A DNA stretch of 64,000 bases, from positions 124,001 through 188,000 of the forward strand of contig NC_079882.1 in NCBI RefSeq assembly GCF_029227915.1. Direction: 5' to 3'. The first letter of the stretch is position 1. Each line of letters opens with the position of its first letter. This DNA comes from Hydractinia symbiolongicarpus (taxonomy: Eukaryota; Cnidaria; Hydrozoa; Anthoathecata; Hydractiniidae). Under the pieces are notes generated by a model. It was not told where the DNA came from. It did no database searches and saw only the letters and a program-made list of their open reading frames with translations. The translations under genes were made by a program, and so were the position numbers. Positions 36,928 through 50,155 of this stretch are shown piece by piece.

Positions 36928-39740
36928 GACTATGCGGGCCGAGTCTGGGATTTACGGGAAATCGCGGGTTTTCGTTTGCCGGCAATTAAACTTCTTTTAT
37001 TCAGCGTCTCATCAAAAATGAAAACATTTTTGAAAACTACAAGTCTCATGCGTTTTAGTGATGAAAAAATAATTTAAAAAATCGTTCGGGAAATGAGTTT
37101 ACTCCCTGGGTACTTTCTTTGTATACTTTTGACTATGCCGGGATTTACGGAAAATCGCGGGTTTTCGTTTGCCGGCAATTAAACTTCCTTTATTCAGCGT
37201 CTCATCAAAAATGAAAATATTTTTGAAAACTACAAGTCTCATGCGTTTTAGTGATGAAAAAATAATTTAAAAAATCGTTCAGGAAATGAGTTTACTCCCT
37301 GGGTACTTTCTTTGTAAACTTTTGACTATGCGGGCCGAGTCGGGGATTTACGGGAAATCGCGGGTTTTCGTTTGCCGGCAATTAAACTTTTTTTATTCAG
37401 CGTCTCATCAAAAATGAAAACATTTTTGAACACTACAAGTCTCGTGCGTTTTAGTGATGAAAAATTAATTTAAAAAATCGTTCGGGAAATGAGTTTACTC
37501 CCTGGGTACCTTCTTTGTATACTTTTGACTATACGGGCCGACTCCGGGGTTTACGGGAAATTGCGTGTTTTCGTTTACCGGCGATTAAACCTCTTTTATT
37601 CAGCGTCTCATCAAAAATGAAAATTTTTTTGAAAACCACAAGTCTCATGCGTTTTACTGGTGAAAAAATAATTTAAAAAATCGTTCGGGAAATGGGTTTA
37701 CTCCCTGGGTACTTTCTTTGTGTACTTTTGACTATACGGCCGAGTCCGGGATTTACGAAAAATCGCGGGTTTTCGTTTACCGGCAATTAAACTTCTTTTA
37801 TTCAGCGTCTCATCAAAAATGAAAACATATTTGAAAACTACAAGTCTCATGCGTTTTAGTGATGAAAAAATAATTTAAAAAATCGTTCAGGAAATGAGTT
37901 TACTCCCTGGGTACTTTTGTTGTAAACTTTTGACTATGCGGGCCGAGTCTGGGATTTACGGGAAATCGCGGGTTTTCGTTTGCCGGCAATTAAACTTATT
38001 TTATTCAGCGTCTCATCAAAAATGAAAACATTTTTGAAAAGTACAAGTCTCATGCGTTTTAGTGATGAAAAAATAATTTAAAAAATCGTTCAGGAAATGA
38101 GTTTACTCCCTGGGTACTTTCTTTGTAAACTTTTGACTATGCCGGCCGAGTCCGGGATTTACGGGAAATCGCGTGTTTTCGTTTGCCGGCGATTAAACTT
38201 CTTTTATTCAGCGTCTCATCAAAAATAAATTTTTTTTTGAACACTACAAGTCTCATGCGTTTTAGTGATGAAAAAATAATTGAAAAAATCGTTCAGGAAA
38301 TGAGTTTACTCCCTGGGTACTTTCTTTGTAAACTTTTGACTATGCCGGCCGAGTCCGGGATTTACGGGAAATCGCGTGTTTTCGTTTGCCGGCGATTAAA
38401 CTTCTTTTATTCAGCGTCTCATCAAAAATAAATTTTTTTTTGAACACTACAAGTCCCATGCGTTTTAGTGATGAAAAAATAATTTAAAAAATCGTTCAGG
38501 AAATGAGTTTACTCCCTGGGTACTTTCTTTGTATACTTTTGACTATACAGGCCGAGTCCGGGATTTACGGGAAATTGTGGGTTTTCGTTTGCCGGCGATT
38601 AAACTTATTTTATTCAGCGTCTCAAAAAAAAATGAAAACATTTTTGAAAACTACAAGTCTCATGCGTTTTACTGGTGAAAAAATAATTTAAAAAATCGTT
38701 CGGGAAATGGGTTTACTCCCTGGGTACTTTCTTTGTGTACTTTTGACTATACGGCCGAGTCCGGGATTTACGAAAAATCGCGGGTTTTCGTTTACCGGCA
38801 ATTAAACTTCTTTTATTCAGCGTCTCATCAAAAATGAAAACATATTTGAAAACTACAAGTCTCATGCGTTTTAGTGATGAAAAAATAATTTAAAAAATCG
38901 TTCAGGAAATGAGTTTACTCACTGGGTACTCTTTTTGTAAACTTTTGACTATGCGGGCCGAGTCTGGGATTTACGGGAAATCGCGGGTTTTCGTTTGCCG
39001 GCAATTAAACTTATTTTATTCAGCGTCTCATCAAAAATGAAAACATTTTTGAAAAGTACAAGTCTCATACGTTTTAGTGATGAAAAAATAATTTAAAAAA
39101 TCGTTCAGGAAATGAGTTTACTGCCTGGGTACTTTCTTTGTAAACTTTTGACTATGCCGGCCGAGTCCGGGATTTACGGGAAATCGCGTGTTTTCGTTTG
39201 CCGGCGATTAAACTTCTTTTATTCAGCGTCTCATCAAAAATAAATTTTTTTTTGAACACTACAAGTCTCATGCGTTTTAGTGATGAAAAAATAATTTAAA
39301 AAATCGTTCAGGAAATGAGTTTACTCCCTGGGTACTTTCTTTGTAAACTTTTGACTATGCCGGCCGAGTCCGGGATTTACGGGAAATCGCGTGTTTTCGT
39401 TTGCCGGCGATTAAACTTCTTTTATTCAGCGTCTCATCAAAAATAAATTTTTTTTTGAACACTACAAGTCCCATGCGTTTTAGTGATGAAAAAATAATTT
39501 AAAAAATCGTTCAGGAAATGAGTTTACTCCCTGGGTACTTTCTTTGTATACTTTTGACTATACAGGCCGAGTCCGGGATTTACGGGAAATTGCGGGTTTT
39601 CGTTTGCCGGCGATTAAACTTATTTTATTCAGCGTCTCAAAAAAAATGAAAACATTTTTGAAAACTACAAGTCTCATGCGTTTTACTGGTGAAAAAATAA
39701 TTTAAAAAATCGTTCGGGAAATGGGTTTACTCCCTGGGTA
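36928..39740. repeat. 15-monomer duplication, copy 2 (right end lost)
   Basis: It matches copy 1 at offset 3,033 from 36,928 until about 39,740. There the expected Y monomer is replaced by P. By eye the copies differ at a few bases, for example TCTCATACG near 39,066 against TCTCATGCG, and GTCGGGGATT near 37,340 against GTCTGGGATT. Such low divergence makes this one of the younger changes in the window, or alternatively a place to check the assembly. Confidence 0.85.
37131..37323. repeat. Second copy of the 193-bp deleted monomer
   Basis: It has the same GACTATGCCGGGATTTAC head and the same 193-bp length as 34,098-34,290, exactly 3,033 bp downstream. It differs in its pyrimidine tract (CTTCCTTTATTCAG instead of CTTCTTTTATTCAG), so it has gained at least one change since duplication. 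Confidence 0.9.
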
Positions 39741-42193
39741 CTTTCTTTGTAAACTTTTGACTATGCCGGCCGAGTCCGGGATTTACGGGAAATCGCGTGT
39801 TTTCGTTTGCCGGCGATTAAACTTCTTTTATTCAGCGTCTCATCAAAAATAAATTTTTTTTTGAACACTACAAGTCTCATGCGTTTTAGTGATGAAAAAA
39901 TAATTTAAAAAATCGTTCAGGAAATGAGTTTACTCCCTGGGTACTTTCTTTGTAAACTTTTGACTATGCCGGCCGAGTCCGGGATTTACGGGAAATCGCG
40001 TGTTTTCGTTTGCCGGCGATTAAACTTCTTTTATTCAGCGTCTCATCAAAAATAAATTTTTTTTTGAACACTACAAGTCCCATGCGTTTTAGTGATGAAA
40101 AAATAATTTAAAAAATCGTTCAGGAAATGAGTTTACTCCCTGGGTACTTTCTTTGTATACTTTTGACTATACAGGCCGAGTCCGGGATTTACGGGAAATT
40201 GCGGGTTTTCGTTTGCCGGCGATTAAACTTATTTTATTCAGCGTCTCAAAAAAAATGAAAGCATTTTTGAAAACTACAAGTCTCATGCGTTTTACTGGTG
40301 AAAAAATAATTTAAAAAATCGTTCGGGAAATGGGTTTACTCCCTGGGTACTTTCTTTGTGTACTTTTGACTATACGGCCGAGTCCGGGATTTACGAAAAA
40401 TCGCGGGTTTTCGTTTACCGGCAATTAAACTTCTTTTATTCAGCGTCTCATCAAAAATGAAAACATATTTGAAAACTACAAGTCTCATGCGTTTTAGTGA
40501 TGAAAAAATAATTTAAAAAATCGTTCAGGAAATGAGTTTACTCCCTGGGTACTTTTTTTGTAAACTTTTGACTATGCGGGCCGAGTCTGGGATTTACGGG
40601 AAATCGCGGGTTTTCGTTTGCCGGCAATTAAACTTATTTTATTCAGCGTCTCATCAAAAATGAAAACATTTTTGAAAAGTACAAGTCTCATGCGTTTTAG
40701 TGATGAAAAAATAATTTAAAAAATCGTTCAGGAAATGAGTTTACTGCCTGGGTACTTTCTTTGTAAACTTTTGACTATGCCGGCCGAGTCCGGGATTTAC
40801 GGGAAATCGCGTGTTTTCGTTTGCCGGCGATTAAACTTCTTTTATTCAGCGTCTCATCAAACATAAATTTTTTTTTGAACACTACAAGTCTCATGCGTTT
40901 TAGTGATGAAAAAATAATTTAAAAAATCGTTCAGGAAATGAGTTTACTCCCTGGGTACTTTCTTTGTAAACTTTTGACTATGCCGGCCGAGTCCGGGATT
41001 TACGGGAAATCGCGTGTTTTCGTTTGCCGGCGATTAAACTTCTTTTATTCAGCGTCTCATCAAAAATAAATTTTTTTTTGAACACTACAAGTCCCATGCG
41101 TTTTAGTGATGAAAAAATAATTTAAAAAATCGTTCAGGAAATGAGTTTACTCCCTGGGTACTTTCTTTGTATACTTTTGACTATACAGGCCGAGTCCGGG
41201 ATTTACGGGAAATTGCGGGTTTTCGTTTGCCGGCGATTAAACTTATTTTATTCAGCGTCTCAAAAAAAATGAAAACATTTTTGAAAACTACAAGTCTCAT
41301 GCGTTTTACTGGTGAAAAAATAATTTAAAAAATCGTTCGGGAAATGGGTTTACTCCCTGGGTACTTTCTTTGTGTACTTTTGACTATACGGCCGAGTCCG
41401 GGATTTACGAAAAATCGCGGGTTTTCGTTTACCGGCAATTAAACTTCTTTTATTCAGCGTCTCATCAAAAATGAAAACATATTTGAAAACTACAAGTCTC
41501 ATGCGTTTTAGTGATGAAAAAATAATTTAAAACATCGTTCAGGAAATGAGTTTACTCCCTGGGTACTTTTTTTGTAAACTTTTGACTATGCGGGCCGAGT
41601 CTGGGATTTACGGGAAATCGCGGGTTTTCGTTTGCCGGCAATTAAACTTATTTTATTCAGCGTCTCATCAAAAATGAAAACATTTTTGAAAAGTACAAGT
41701 CTCATACGTTTTAGTGATGAAAAAATAATTTAAAAAATCGTTCAGGAAATGAGTTTACTCCCTGGGTACTTTCTTTGTAAACTTTTGACTATGCCGGCCG
41801 AGTCCGGGATTTACGGGAAATCGCGTGTTTTCGTTTGCCGGCGATTAAACTTCTTTTATTCAGCGTCTCATCAAAAATAAATTTTTTTTTGAACACTACA
41901 AGTCTCATGCGTTTTAGTGATGAAAAAATAATTTAAAAAATCGTTCGGGAAATGAGTTTACTCCCTGGGTACTTTCTTTGTAAACTTTTGACTATGCCGG
42001 CCGAGTCCGGGATTTACGGGAAATCGCGTGTTTTCGTTTGCCGGCGATTAAACTTCTTTTATTCAGCGTCTCATCAAAAATAAATTTTTTTTTGAACACT
42101 ACAAGTCCCATGCGTTTTAGTGATGAAAAAATAATTTAAAAAATCGTTCAGGAAATGAGTTTACTCCCTGGGTACTTTCTTTGTATACTTTCA
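39741..42193. repeat. 5-monomer higher-order repeat U-Y-Q-P-P (about 1,015 bp)
   Basis: U (ACAGGCCGAG) monomers at 40,165 and 41,179 each begin a unit U-Y-Q-P-P. The same unit is found at 35,508-36,522 and 38,541-39,555. The two P monomers of a unit differ consistently: the first has TCTCATGCG and the second TCCCATGCG. Q has GAAAAGTAC, and Y has ACGAAAAATCG with TTTACCGGCAATT. A shortened unit, U-P-P, lies at 39,556-40,164. The run ends at 42,194 with a V monomer whose approach reads CTTTCAACTAT instead of CTTTTGACTAT. Confidence 0.85.
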
Positions 42194-44833
42194 ACTATAC
42201 GGGCCGAGTACGGGATTTACAAGAAATCGCGTGTTTTCGTTTGCCGGCGATTAAACTTCCTTTTTTCAGCGCCTCATCAAAAATGAAAACAATTTTGAAA
42301 ACTACAAGTCTCATGCGTTTTAGTGATGAAAAAATAATTTAAAAAATCGTTCAGGAAATGAGTTTACTCCCTTGGTACTTTCTTTGTAAACTTTTGACTA
42401 TGCCGGCCGAGTCCGGGATTTACGGGAAATCGCGTGTTTTCGTTTGCCGGCGATGAAACTTCTTTTATTCAGCGTCTCATCAAAAATAAATTTTTTTTTG
42501 AACACTACAAGTCTCATGCGTTTTAGTGATGAAAAAATAATTTAAAAAATCGTTCAGGAAATGAGTTTACTCCCTGGGTACTTTCTTTGTATACTTTTGA
42601 CTATACGGGCCGAGTACGGGATTTACAAGAAATCGCGTGTTTTCGTTTGCCGGCGATTAAACTTCCTTTTTTCAGCGTCTCATCAAAAATGAAAAAAATT
42701 TTGAAAATTACAAGTCTCATGCGTTTTAGTGCTGAAAAAATAATTTAAAAAATCGTTCGGGAAATTAGTTTACTCCCTGCGTACCTTCTTTGTATACTTT
42801 TGACTATACGGGCCGACTCCGGGGTTTACGGGAAATCGCGTGTTTTCGTTTGCCAGCGATTAAACCTCTTTTATTCAGTGTCTCATCAAAAATGAAAAAA
42901 ATGTTGAAAACTACAAGTCTCATGCGTTTTAGTGATGAAAAAATAATTTAAAAAATCGTTCGGGAAATGAGTTTACTCCCTGGGTACTTTCTCTGTATAC
43001 TTTTGACTATACGGGCCGAGTCCGGGATTTGCGGGAAATCGCGGGTTTTCGTTTGCCGGCGATTAAACTTATTTTATTCAGCGTCTCATAAAGAATGAAA
43101 ACAATTTGGAAAACTACAAGTCTCATGCGTTTTACTGGTGAAAAAATAATTTAAAAAATCGTTCCGGGAATGGGTTTACTCCCTGGGTACTTTCTTTGTA
43201 TACTTTTGACTATACGGGCCGAGTCCGGGATTTACGGGAAATCGCGGGTTTTCGTTTGCCGGCAATTAAACTTCTTTTACTCAGCGTCTCAAAAAAAATG
43301 AAAACATTTTTGAAAACAACAAATCTCATGCGTTTTAGTGATGAAAAAATAATTTAAAAAATCGTTCGGGAAATGAGTTTAGTCCCTGGGTACTTTCTTT
43401 GTGTACTTTTGACTATGCGGGCCGACTCCGGGGTTCACGGGAAATCGCGGGTTTTCGTTTGCCGGCGATTAAACTTCTTTTATTCAGCGTCTCAAAAAAA
43501 AATGAAAACATTTTTGAAAACTACAAGTCTCATGCGTTTTACTGGTGAAAAAATAATTTAAAAAATCGTTCAGGAAATGAGTTTACTCCCTGGGTACTTT
43601 CTTTGTAAACTTTTGACTATGCCGGCCGAGTCCGGGATTTACGGGAAATCGCGTGTTTTCGTTTGCCGGCGATGAAACTTCTTTTATTCAGCGTCTCATC
43701 AAAAATAAATTTTTTTTTGAACACTACAAGTCTCATGCGTTTTAGTGATGAAAAAATAATTTAAAAAATCGTTCAGGAAATGAGTTTACTCCCTGGGTAC
43801 TTTCTTTGTATACTTTTGACTATACGGGCCGAGTACGGGATTTACAAGAAATCGCGTGTTTTCGTTTGCCGGCGATTAAACTTCCTTTTTTCAGCGTCTC
43901 ATCAAAAATGAAAAAAATTTTGAAAATTACAAGTCTCATGCGTTTTAGTGCTGAAAAAATAATTTAAAAAATCGTTCGGGAAATGAGTTTACTCCCTGCG
44001 TACCTTCTTTGTATACTTTTGACTATACGGGCCGACTCCCGGGTTTACGGGAAATCGCGTGTTTTCGTTTGCCGGCGATTAAACCTCTTTTATTCAGTGT
44101 CTCATCAAAAATGAAAAAAATTTTGAAAACTACAAGTCTCATGCGTTTTAGTGATGAAAAAATAATTTAAAAAATCGTTCGGGAAATGAGTTTACTCCGT
44201 GGGTACTTTCTTTGTGTACTTTTGACTATACGGGCCGAGTCCGGGATTTACGGAAAATCGCGGGTTTTCGTTTGCCGGCGATTAAACTTATTTTATTCAG
44301 CGTCTCATAAAAAATGAAAACAATTTTGAAAACTACAAATCTCATGCGTTTTACTGGTGAAAAAATAATTTAAAAAATCGTTCCGGGAATGGGTTTACTC
44401 CCTGGGTACTTTCTTTGTATACTTTTGACTATACAGGCCGAGTCCGGGATTTACGGGAAATCGCGGGTTTTCGTTCGCCGGCAATTAAACTTCTTTTATT
44501 CAGCGGCTCAAAAAAAATGAAAACATTTTTGAAAACTACAAATCTCATGCGTTTTAGTGATGAAAAAATAATTTAAAAAATCGTTCGGGAAATGAGTTTA
44601 GTCCCTGGGTACTTTCTTTGTGTACTTTTGACTATGCGGGCCGACTCCGGGGTTCACGGGAAATCGCGGGTTTTCGTTTGCCGGCGATTAAACTTCTTTT
44701 ATTCAGCGTCTCAAAAAAAAATGAAAACATTTTTGAAAACTACAAGTCTCATGCGTTTTACTGGTGAAAAAATAATTTAAAAAATCGTTCGGGAAATGGG
44801 TTTACTCCCTGAGGACTTTCTTTGTGTACTTTT
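42194..44833. repeat. V monomer, then a 6-monomer (1,219-bp) tandem duplication
   Basis: P (GCGATGAAAC) at 42,396 recurs at 43,615, and T at 43,411 recurs at 44,630, both 1,219 bp apart. The units are therefore 42,396-43,614 and 43,615-44,833. The order is P, V, R, S (TTTGCGGG or ACGG), S, T, a shortened version of the 8.5-9.7 kb order. Differences include GGAAATTAG (42.76 kb) against GGAAATGAG, TTTGCCAGCG, and CTCATAAAGAATG near 43,085. No gene is present. Confidence 0.85.
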
Positions 44834-47800
44834 GACTATACGGGCGAGTCCGGGATTTACGGAAAATCGCGGGTTTTCGTTTGCCGGCAATTAAACTTCT
44901 TTTATTCAGCGTCTCATCAAAAATGAAAACATTTTTGAAAACTACAAGTCTCATGCGTTTTACTGGTGAAAAAATAATTTAAAAAATCGTTCTGGGAATG
45001 GGTTTACTCCCTGGGTACTTTCTTTGTATGCTTTTGACTATACGGGCCGAGTCCGGGATTTACGGGAAATCGCGGGTTTTCGTTTGCCGGCAATTAAACT
45101 TCTTTTATTCAGCGTCTCATCAAAAATGAAAACATTTTTGAAAACTACAAATCTCATGCGTTTTAGTGATGAAAAAATAATTTAAAAAATCGTTCAGGAA
45201 ATGAGTTTACTCCCTGGGTACTTTCTCTGTATACTTTTGACTATACGGGCCGAGTCCGGGATTTGCGGGAAATCGCGGGTTTTCGTTTGCCGGCGATTAA
45301 ACTTATTTTATTCAGCGTCTCATAAAAAATGAACACATTTTTGAAAACTACAAGTCTCATGCGTTTTACTGGTGAAAAAATAATTTAAAAAATCGTTCCG
45401 GAAATGGGTTTACTCCCTGGGTACTTTCTTTATATACTTTTGACTATACGGGCCGAGTCCGAGATTTACGGGAAATCGCGGGTTTTCGTTTGCCGGCAAT
45501 TAAACTTCTTCTGTTCAGCGTCTCATCAAAAATGAAAATATTTTTGAAAACTACAAGTCTCATACGTTTTAGTGATGAAAAAATAATTTAAAAAATCGTT
45601 CAGGACATGAGTTTACTCCCTGGGTACTTTCTTTGTATACTTTTGACTATACGGGTCGAGTCCGGGATTTGCGGGAAATCGCGGGTTTTCGTTTGCCGGC
45701 GATTAAACTTATTTTATTCAGCGTCTCATAAAAAATGAAAACAATTTTGAAAACTACAAGTCTCATGCGTTTTACTGGTGAAAAAATAATTTAAAAAATC
45801 GTTCCGGGAATGGGTTTACTCCCTGGGTACTTTCTTTGTATACTTTTGACTATACGGGCCGAGTCCGGGATTTACGGGAAATCGCGGGTTTTCGTTTGCC
45901 GGCAATTAAACTTCTTTTATTCACCGTCTCATCAAAAATGAAAACATTTTTGAAAACTACAAATCTCATGCGTTTTAGTGATGAAAAAATAATTTAAAAA
46001 ATCGTTCGGGAAATGAGTTTAGTCCCTGGGTACTTTCTTTGTGTACTTTTGACTATGCGGGCCGACTCCGGGGTTCACGGGAAATCGCGGGTTTTCGTTT
46101 GCCGGCGATTAAACTTCTTTTATTCAGCGTCTCAAAAAAAAATGAAAACATTTTTGAAAACTACAAGTCTCATGCGTTTTACTGGTGAAAAAATAATTTA
46201 AAAAATCGTTCGGGAAATGGGTTTACTCCCTGAGGACTTTCTTTGTGTACTTTTGACTATACGGGCCGAGTCCGGGATTTACGGAAAATCGCGGGTTTTC
46301 GTTTGCCGGCAATTAAACTTCTTTTATTCAGCGTCTCATCAAAAATAAAAACATTTTTGAAAACTACAAGTCTCATGCGTTTTACTGGTGAAAAAATAAT
46401 TTAAAAAATCGTTCTGGGAATGGGTTTACTCCCTGGGTACTTTCTTTGTATGCTTTTGACTATACGGGCCGAGTCCGGGATTTACGGGAAATCGCGGGTT
46501 TTCGTTTGCCGGCAATTAAACTTCTTTTATTCAGCGTCTCATCAAAAATGAAAACAATTTTGAAAACTACAAATCTCATGCGTTTTAGTGATGAAAAAAT
46601 AATTTAAAAAATCGTTCAGGACATGAGTTTACTCCCTGGGTACTTTCTCTGTATACTTTTGACTATACGGGCCGAGTCCGGGATTTGCGGGAAATCGCGG
46701 GTTTTCATTTGCCGGCGATTAAACTTATTTTATTCAGCGTCTCATAAAAAATGAAAACATTTTTGAAAACTACAAGTCTCATGCGTTTTACTGGTGAAAA
46801 AATAATTTAAAAAATCGTTCCGGAAATGGGTTTACTCCCTGGGTACTTTCTTTATATACTTTTGACTATACGGGCCGAGTCCGAGATTTACGGGAAATCG
46901 CGGGTTTTCGTTTCCCGGCAATTAAACTTCTTCTGTTCAGCGTCTCATCAAAAATGAAAATATTTTTGAAAACTACAAGTCTCATACGTTTTAGTGATGA
47001 AAAAATAATTTAAAAAATCGTTCAGGAAATGAGTTTACTCCCTGGGTACTTTCTTTGTATACTTTTGACTATACGGGTCGAGTCCAGGATTTACGGGAAA
47101 TCGCGGGTTTTCGTTTGCCGGCGATTAAACTTATTTTATTCAGCGTCTCATAAAAAATGAAAACAATTTTGAAAACTACAAGTCTCATGCGTTTTACTGG
47201 TGAAAAAATAATTTAAAAAATCGTTCCGGGAATGGGTTTACTCCCTGGGTACTTTCTTTGTATACTTTTGACTATACGGGCCGAGTCCGGTATTTACGGG
47301 AAATCGCGGGTTTTCGTTTGCCGGCAATTAAACTTCTTTTATTCAGCGTCTCATCAGAAATGAAAACATTTTTGAAAACTACAAGTCTCATGCGTTTTAC
47401 TGGTGAAAAAATAATTTAAAAAATCGTTCTGGGAATGGGTTTACTCCCTGGGTACTTTCTTTGTATGCTTTTGACTATACGGGCCGAGTCCGGGATTTAC
47501 GGGAAATCGCGGGTTTTCGTTTGCCGGCAATTAAACTTCTTTTATTCAGCGTCTCATCAAAAATAAAAACATTTTTGAAAACTACAAGTCTCATGCGTTT
47601 TACTGGTGAAAAAATAATTTAAAAAATCGTTCTGGGAATGGGTTTACTCCCTGGGTACTTTCTTTGTATGCTTTTGACTATACGGGCCGAGTCCAGGATT
47701 TACGGGAAATCGCGGGTTTTCGTTTGCCGGCAATTAAACTTCTTTTATTCAGCGTCTCATCAAAAATGAAAACAATTTTAAAAACTACAAATCTCATGCG

Positions 47801-50155
47801 TTTTAGTGATGAAAAAATAATTTAAAAAATCGTTCAGGACATGAGTTTACTCCCTGGGTACTTTCTCTGTATACTTTTGACTATACGGGCCGAGTCCGGG
47901 ATTTGCGGGAAATCGCGGGTTTTCATTTGCCGGCGATTAAACTTATTTTATTCAGCGTCTCATAAAAAATGAAAACATTTTTGAAAACTACAAGTCTCAT
48001 GCGTTTTACTGGTGAAAAAATAATTTAAAAAATCGTTCCGGAAATGGGTTTACTCCCTGGGTACTTTCTTTATATACTTTTGATTATACGGGCCGAGTCC
48101 GAGATTTACGGGAAATCGCGGGTTTTCGTTTCCCGGCAATTAAACTTCTTCTGTTCAGCGTCTCATCAAAAATGAAAATATTTTTGAAAACTACAAGTCT
48201 CATACGTTTTAGTGATGAAAAAATAATTTAAAAAATCGTTCAGGAAATGAGTTTACTCCCTGGGTACTTTCTTTGTATACTTTTGACTATACGGGTCGAG
48301 TCCAGGATTTACGGGAAATCGCGGGTTTTCGTTTGCCGGCGATTAAACTTATTTTATTAAGCGTCTCATCAGAAATGAAAACATTTTTGAAAACTACAAG
48401 TCTCATGCGTTTTACTGGTGAAAAAATAATTTAAAAAATCGTTCTGGGAATGGGTTTACTCCCTGGGTACTTTCTTTGTATGCTTTTGACTATACGGGCC
48501 GAGTCCGGGATTTACGGGAAATCGCGGGTTTTCGTTTGCCGGCAATTAAACTTCTTTTATTCAGCGTCTCATCAAAAATGAAAACATTTTTGAAAACTAC
48601 AAATCTCATGCGTTTTAGTGATGAAAAAATAATTTAAAAAATCTTTCAGGAAATGAGTTTACTCCCTGGGTACTTTCTCTGTATACTTTTGACTATACGG
48701 GCCGAGTCCAGGATTTGCGGGAAATCGCGGGTTTTCGTTTGCCGGCGATTAAACTTATTTTATTCAGCGTCTCATAAAAAATGAAAACATTTTTGAAAAC
48801 TACAAGTCTCATGCGTTTTACTGGTGAAAAAATAATTTAAAAAATCGTTCCGGAAATGGGTTTACTCCCTGGGTACTTTCTTTATATACTTTTGACTATG
48901 CGGGCCGACTCCGGGGTTCACGGGAAATCGCGGGTTTTCGTTTGCCGGCGAATAAACTTTTTTTATTCAGCGTCTCAAAAAAAAATGAAAACATTTTTGA
49001 AAACTACAAGTCTCATGCGTTTTACTGGTGAAAAAATAATTTAAAAAATCGTTTGGGAAATGGGTTTACTCCCTGAGGACTTTCTTTGTGTACTTTTGAC
49101 TATACGGGCCGAGTCCGGGATTTACGGGAAATCGCGGGTTTTCGTTTGCCGGCAATTAAACTTCTTTTATTCAGCGTCTCATCAAAAATAAAAACATTTT
49201 TGAAAACTAAAAATCTCATGCGTTTTAGTGATGAAAAAATAATTTAAAAAATCTTTCAGGAAATGAGTTTACTCCGTGGGTACTTTCTCTGTATACTTTT
49301 GACTATACGGGCCGAGTCCGGGATTTGCGGGAAATCGCGGGTTTTCGTTTGCCGGCGATTAAACTTATTTTATTCAGCGTCTCATAAAAAATGAAAACAT
49401 TTTTGAAAACTACAAGTCTCATGCGTTTTACTGGTGAAAAAATAATTTAAAAAATCGTTCCGGAAATGGGTTTACTCCCTGGGTACTTTCTTTATATACT
49501 TTTGACTATACGGGCCGAGTCCGAGATTTATGGGAAATCGCGGGTTTTCGTTTGCCGGCAATTAAACTTCTTCTGTTCAGCGTCTCATCAAAAATGAAAA
49601 TATTTTTGAAAACTACAAGTCTCATACGTTTTAGTGATGAAAAAATAATTTAAAAAATCGTTCAGGAAATGAGTTTACTCCCTGGGTACTTTCTTTGTAT
49701 CCTTTTGACTATACGGGTCGAGTCCGGGATTTACGGGAAATCGCGGGTTTTCGTTTGCCGGCGATTAAACTTATTTTATTCAGCGTCTCATAAAAAATGA
49801 AAACAATTTTGAAAACTACAAGTCTCATGCGTTTTACTGGTGAAAAAATAATTTAAAAAATCGTTCCGGGAATGGGTTTACTCCCTGGGTACTTTCTTTG
49901 TATGCTTTTGACTAAACGGGCCGAGTCCGGTATTTACGGGAAATCGCGGGTTTTCGTTTGCCGGCAATTAAACTTTTTTTATTCACCGTCTCATCAAAAA
50001 TGAAAACATTTTTGAAAACTACAAATCTCATGCGTTTTAGTGATGAAAAAATAATTTAAAAAATCGTTCGGGAAATGAGTTTAGTCCCTGGGTACTTTCT
50101 TTGTGTACTTTTGACTATGCGGGCCGACTCCGGGGTTCACGGGAAATCGCGGGTT
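44834..50155. repeat. Region of nested 5-, 6- and 7-monomer repeats marked by GTATGC tails
   Basis: Tails with TTTGTATGCTTTTGAC and GTTCTGGGAATGGG define a type seen before 45,036, 46,458, 47,473, 47,676 and 48,488, that is, at spacings of 7, 5, 1 and 4 monomers. TTTCCCGGCAATT occurs at about 46,911 and 48,129, and GGACATGAG at about 46,618 and 47,836 (1,218 bp). T monomers lie at 46,051, 48,894 and 50,113; the one at 48,894 follows a TTTATATAC tail, showing a different join. The type set differs from blocks A-C in lacking P monomers. Confidence 0.75.
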
